6,241 nt of DNA, from assembly GCA_938023885.1 (NCBI GenBank), contig CALJCU010000298.1, forward strand, positions 1 to 6,241, read 5' to 3'. Below, one piece after another: positions 5,122 to 6,241 of the stretch. Made by a program: the position numbers and the translations under genes. Source of the DNA: an uncultured Prevotella sp. (GTDB lineage Bacteria; Bacteroidota; Bacteroidia; Bacteroidales; Bacteroidaceae). Under the pieces are notes generated by a model that saw nothing but the letters and a program-made list of their open reading frames with translations, was not told where the DNA came from and made no database searches. Numbering within the stretch: position 1 is the stretch's first letter; each line of letters begins with the position of its first letter.

Positions 5122-6217
5122 TCTTGTTCGTCGCATCCCGTTTGAGTGAGCTGACCACATCCGTATAGACCTGCGTGGTTGTCACGTCGCTGTGGGTGAG
5201 CAGCTTCGAGATGGTGTAGATGTCCGTGCCTGCCGCCAGCTGCAGCGTGGCGAATGTGTGGCGGAAGCAGTGGAAGGTGATGTGCTTCGTGATGCCTGCC
5301 GCCTTGAGCCACTTCTTCAGGTGATAGGCCACGATGCCCGTGGTGAAGTCCTTGAACACCTGACCGTCCTTCCGCTCTCCGCACAGCTCTACTGCCTCGT
5401 CGCTGACAGGCAGGAAACTCTCCTTATGCGTCTTCTTCGTGCGGAAGTGGAGCATCCAGCCGCCATCGGCTGACGGCTCGATGTTGTCCCATTTCAGTCG
5501 GATGATGTCGCTGACACGTAGTCCCGTGAGCACTGAGAACAATGCTGCGCGTCTTAGCACTTCACTCTTGCAGGGAGTAGCCGAGAGATGTTTCACCTCG
5601 TCGAGGGTCAGAAACTCCCTCGGCGTACTGTCGTTCTCAGCCTTCTCCAACTTTGTGGCGACGTTCTCCTTGAGCTTGCCGTCATCGAAAGCAATCCTCA
5701 GCACAGCCTTCAACTTACACAGACAGTTGTTTGCCGACGATGCCATCATCAGTTTGCCGTTACGGGCACACTTCTCCGACATGAGGTAAGCGAGAAACTT
5801 CTGGCAGTAGTCAACGGTGATGTCGTCGAAGCAGCAGCTGCCGCCACAATAGTCCTTGAAGTGACCGAAGGCTGTCTGCCAGTTGTAGCTGTACTCATTC
5901 TCCTGCATCTGCTTCTCGAAATAGTCGAGGAAGCTCTCACGGCCCTTTGCCCGGTCGAGAAAGCCAAACTGCTCATTGATTACCGATTCTGTGCGGCGAC
6001 ACTTGATGAGTTCCGCCTTCTTCATCATCGAGCGGTTATACTCCTGCTGGAACCGCTCCGAAGGGTTGGCATAGATGTATATGCCAAGATACTCGCGCCG
6101 TGTCATCCGCCCCGTCCGAGGGTGGCGGATGGCAGGGTAATAGTCAAGGTAAAGCGAGACCTTGCCCTTTGCCAGCTTCCGCTGGCGCACTGTTACTTTT
6201 GTACAAAGGTTTGTCAT
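5108..6217 (-). CDS. Tyrosine recombinase/integrase
   Basis: 369 residues, a usual length for Bacteroidales element integrases. It would catalyse strand exchange between the element's att site and the chromosome through a 3'-phosphotyrosine intermediate. The N-terminal part (about 1-95; basic, with LYLDYYPAIRHPRTGR) is the arm-site-binding domain. About 95-190 is a SAM-like core-binding domain. About 200-360 is the catalytic domain with R234 (TGLRVSDI), K261/K262 (TKKTHKE), H316 and R319 (HCFRH), H342 (LTHSD) and nucleophile Y351 (TTTQVYTDV). All catalytic residues are present, so it should be active. The ATG at 6217 has an AT-rich, Shine-Dalgarno-free leader; its promoter lies mostly beyond the window. 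It is followed by the HTH gene in the same direction. The attachment site is expected just to the right, outside the window. Confidence 0.95.
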   Translation of the reverse strand: MTNLCTKVTVRQRKLAKGKVSLYLDYYPAIRHPRTGRMTRREYLGIYIYANPSERFQQEYNRSMMKKAELIKCRRTESVINEQFGFLDRAKGRESFLDYFEKQMQENEYSYNWQTAFGHFKDYCGGSCCFDDITVDYCQKFLAYLMSEKCARNGKLMMASSANNCLCKLKAVLRIAFDDGKLKENVATKLEKAENDSTPREFLTLDEVKHLSATPCKSEVLRRAALFSVLTGLRVSDIIRLKWDNIEPSADGGWMLHFRTKKTHKESFLPVSDEAVELCGERKDGQVFKDFTTGIVAYHLKKWLKAAGITKHITFHCFRHTFATLQLAAGTDIYTISKLLTHSDVTTTQVYTDVVSSLKRDATNKISLK

Positions 6218-6241
6218 ATAGTTATTATTTTTAAATGTTTC

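Noticed and set aside
5070..5384. 104-residue minus-strand frame rich in H, R and G
   Set aside because: It overlaps the catalytic end of the integrase in another frame. The biased composition is typical of a shadow of a GC-richer gene.

Overview
The window looks like part of an integrative, mobilizable element from a Bacteroidales-type genome (Bacteroides/Prevotella group). Three things support this. The upstream sequences lack clear Shine-Dalgarno motifs. A good match to the Bacteroidetes promoter (TTG, 19 bases, TAnnTTTG) lies ahead of the first complete gene. The minus-strand genes (tyrosine integrase, excisionase-type HTH protein, MobC-like protein, relaxase) match the core of Bacteroides mobilizable transposons. 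The genus is inference.

Layout, left to right. Positions 1-56 may hold the start of a minus-strand gene leaving the window. Positions 57-180 hold a divergent intergenic region with a strong promoter candidate. Positions 181-699 encode a membrane protein with an N-terminal DUF2007-like domain and a zinc ribbon split by a transmembrane hairpin. Positions 784-993 and 1013-1990 are two plus-strand reading frames of unknown function that may be one gene broken by a single-base frameshift near 980-983. A rho-independent terminator (2048-2092) closes this plus-strand block. The mobilization operon follows on the minus strand: a MobC-like protein (3796-3410) overlapping a MOBP-type relaxase (3413-2103) by four bases, with an oriT candidate just upstream (about 3797-3940).

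Positions 3797-4598 (about 800 bases) have no credible gene. Inside them are three different tandem-repeat arrays packed into 490 bases: 4.2 copies of a 35-bp unit (4095-4241), about 3.5 copies of an unrelated unit with the same 35-bp period (4279-4414), and eight gapless copies of a 17-bp unit (4448-4583). This is the most unusual part of the window. The arrays sit where related elements often carry a replication or primase gene.

The right part holds an excisionase-like HTH gene (5033-4599) and a full-length tyrosine integrase (6217-5108), both on the minus strand, with a short cluster of 8-bp near-repeats and inverted repeats at the integrase stop codon. In the inferred scheme, the integrase and HTH protein move the element in and out of the chromosome. 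MobC and the relaxase nick oriT so that a co-resident conjugative element can transfer it. The arrays would serve as protein-binding or replication sites. The plus-strand genes are either cargo or flanking host DNA; no element end or attachment-site duplication is visible.
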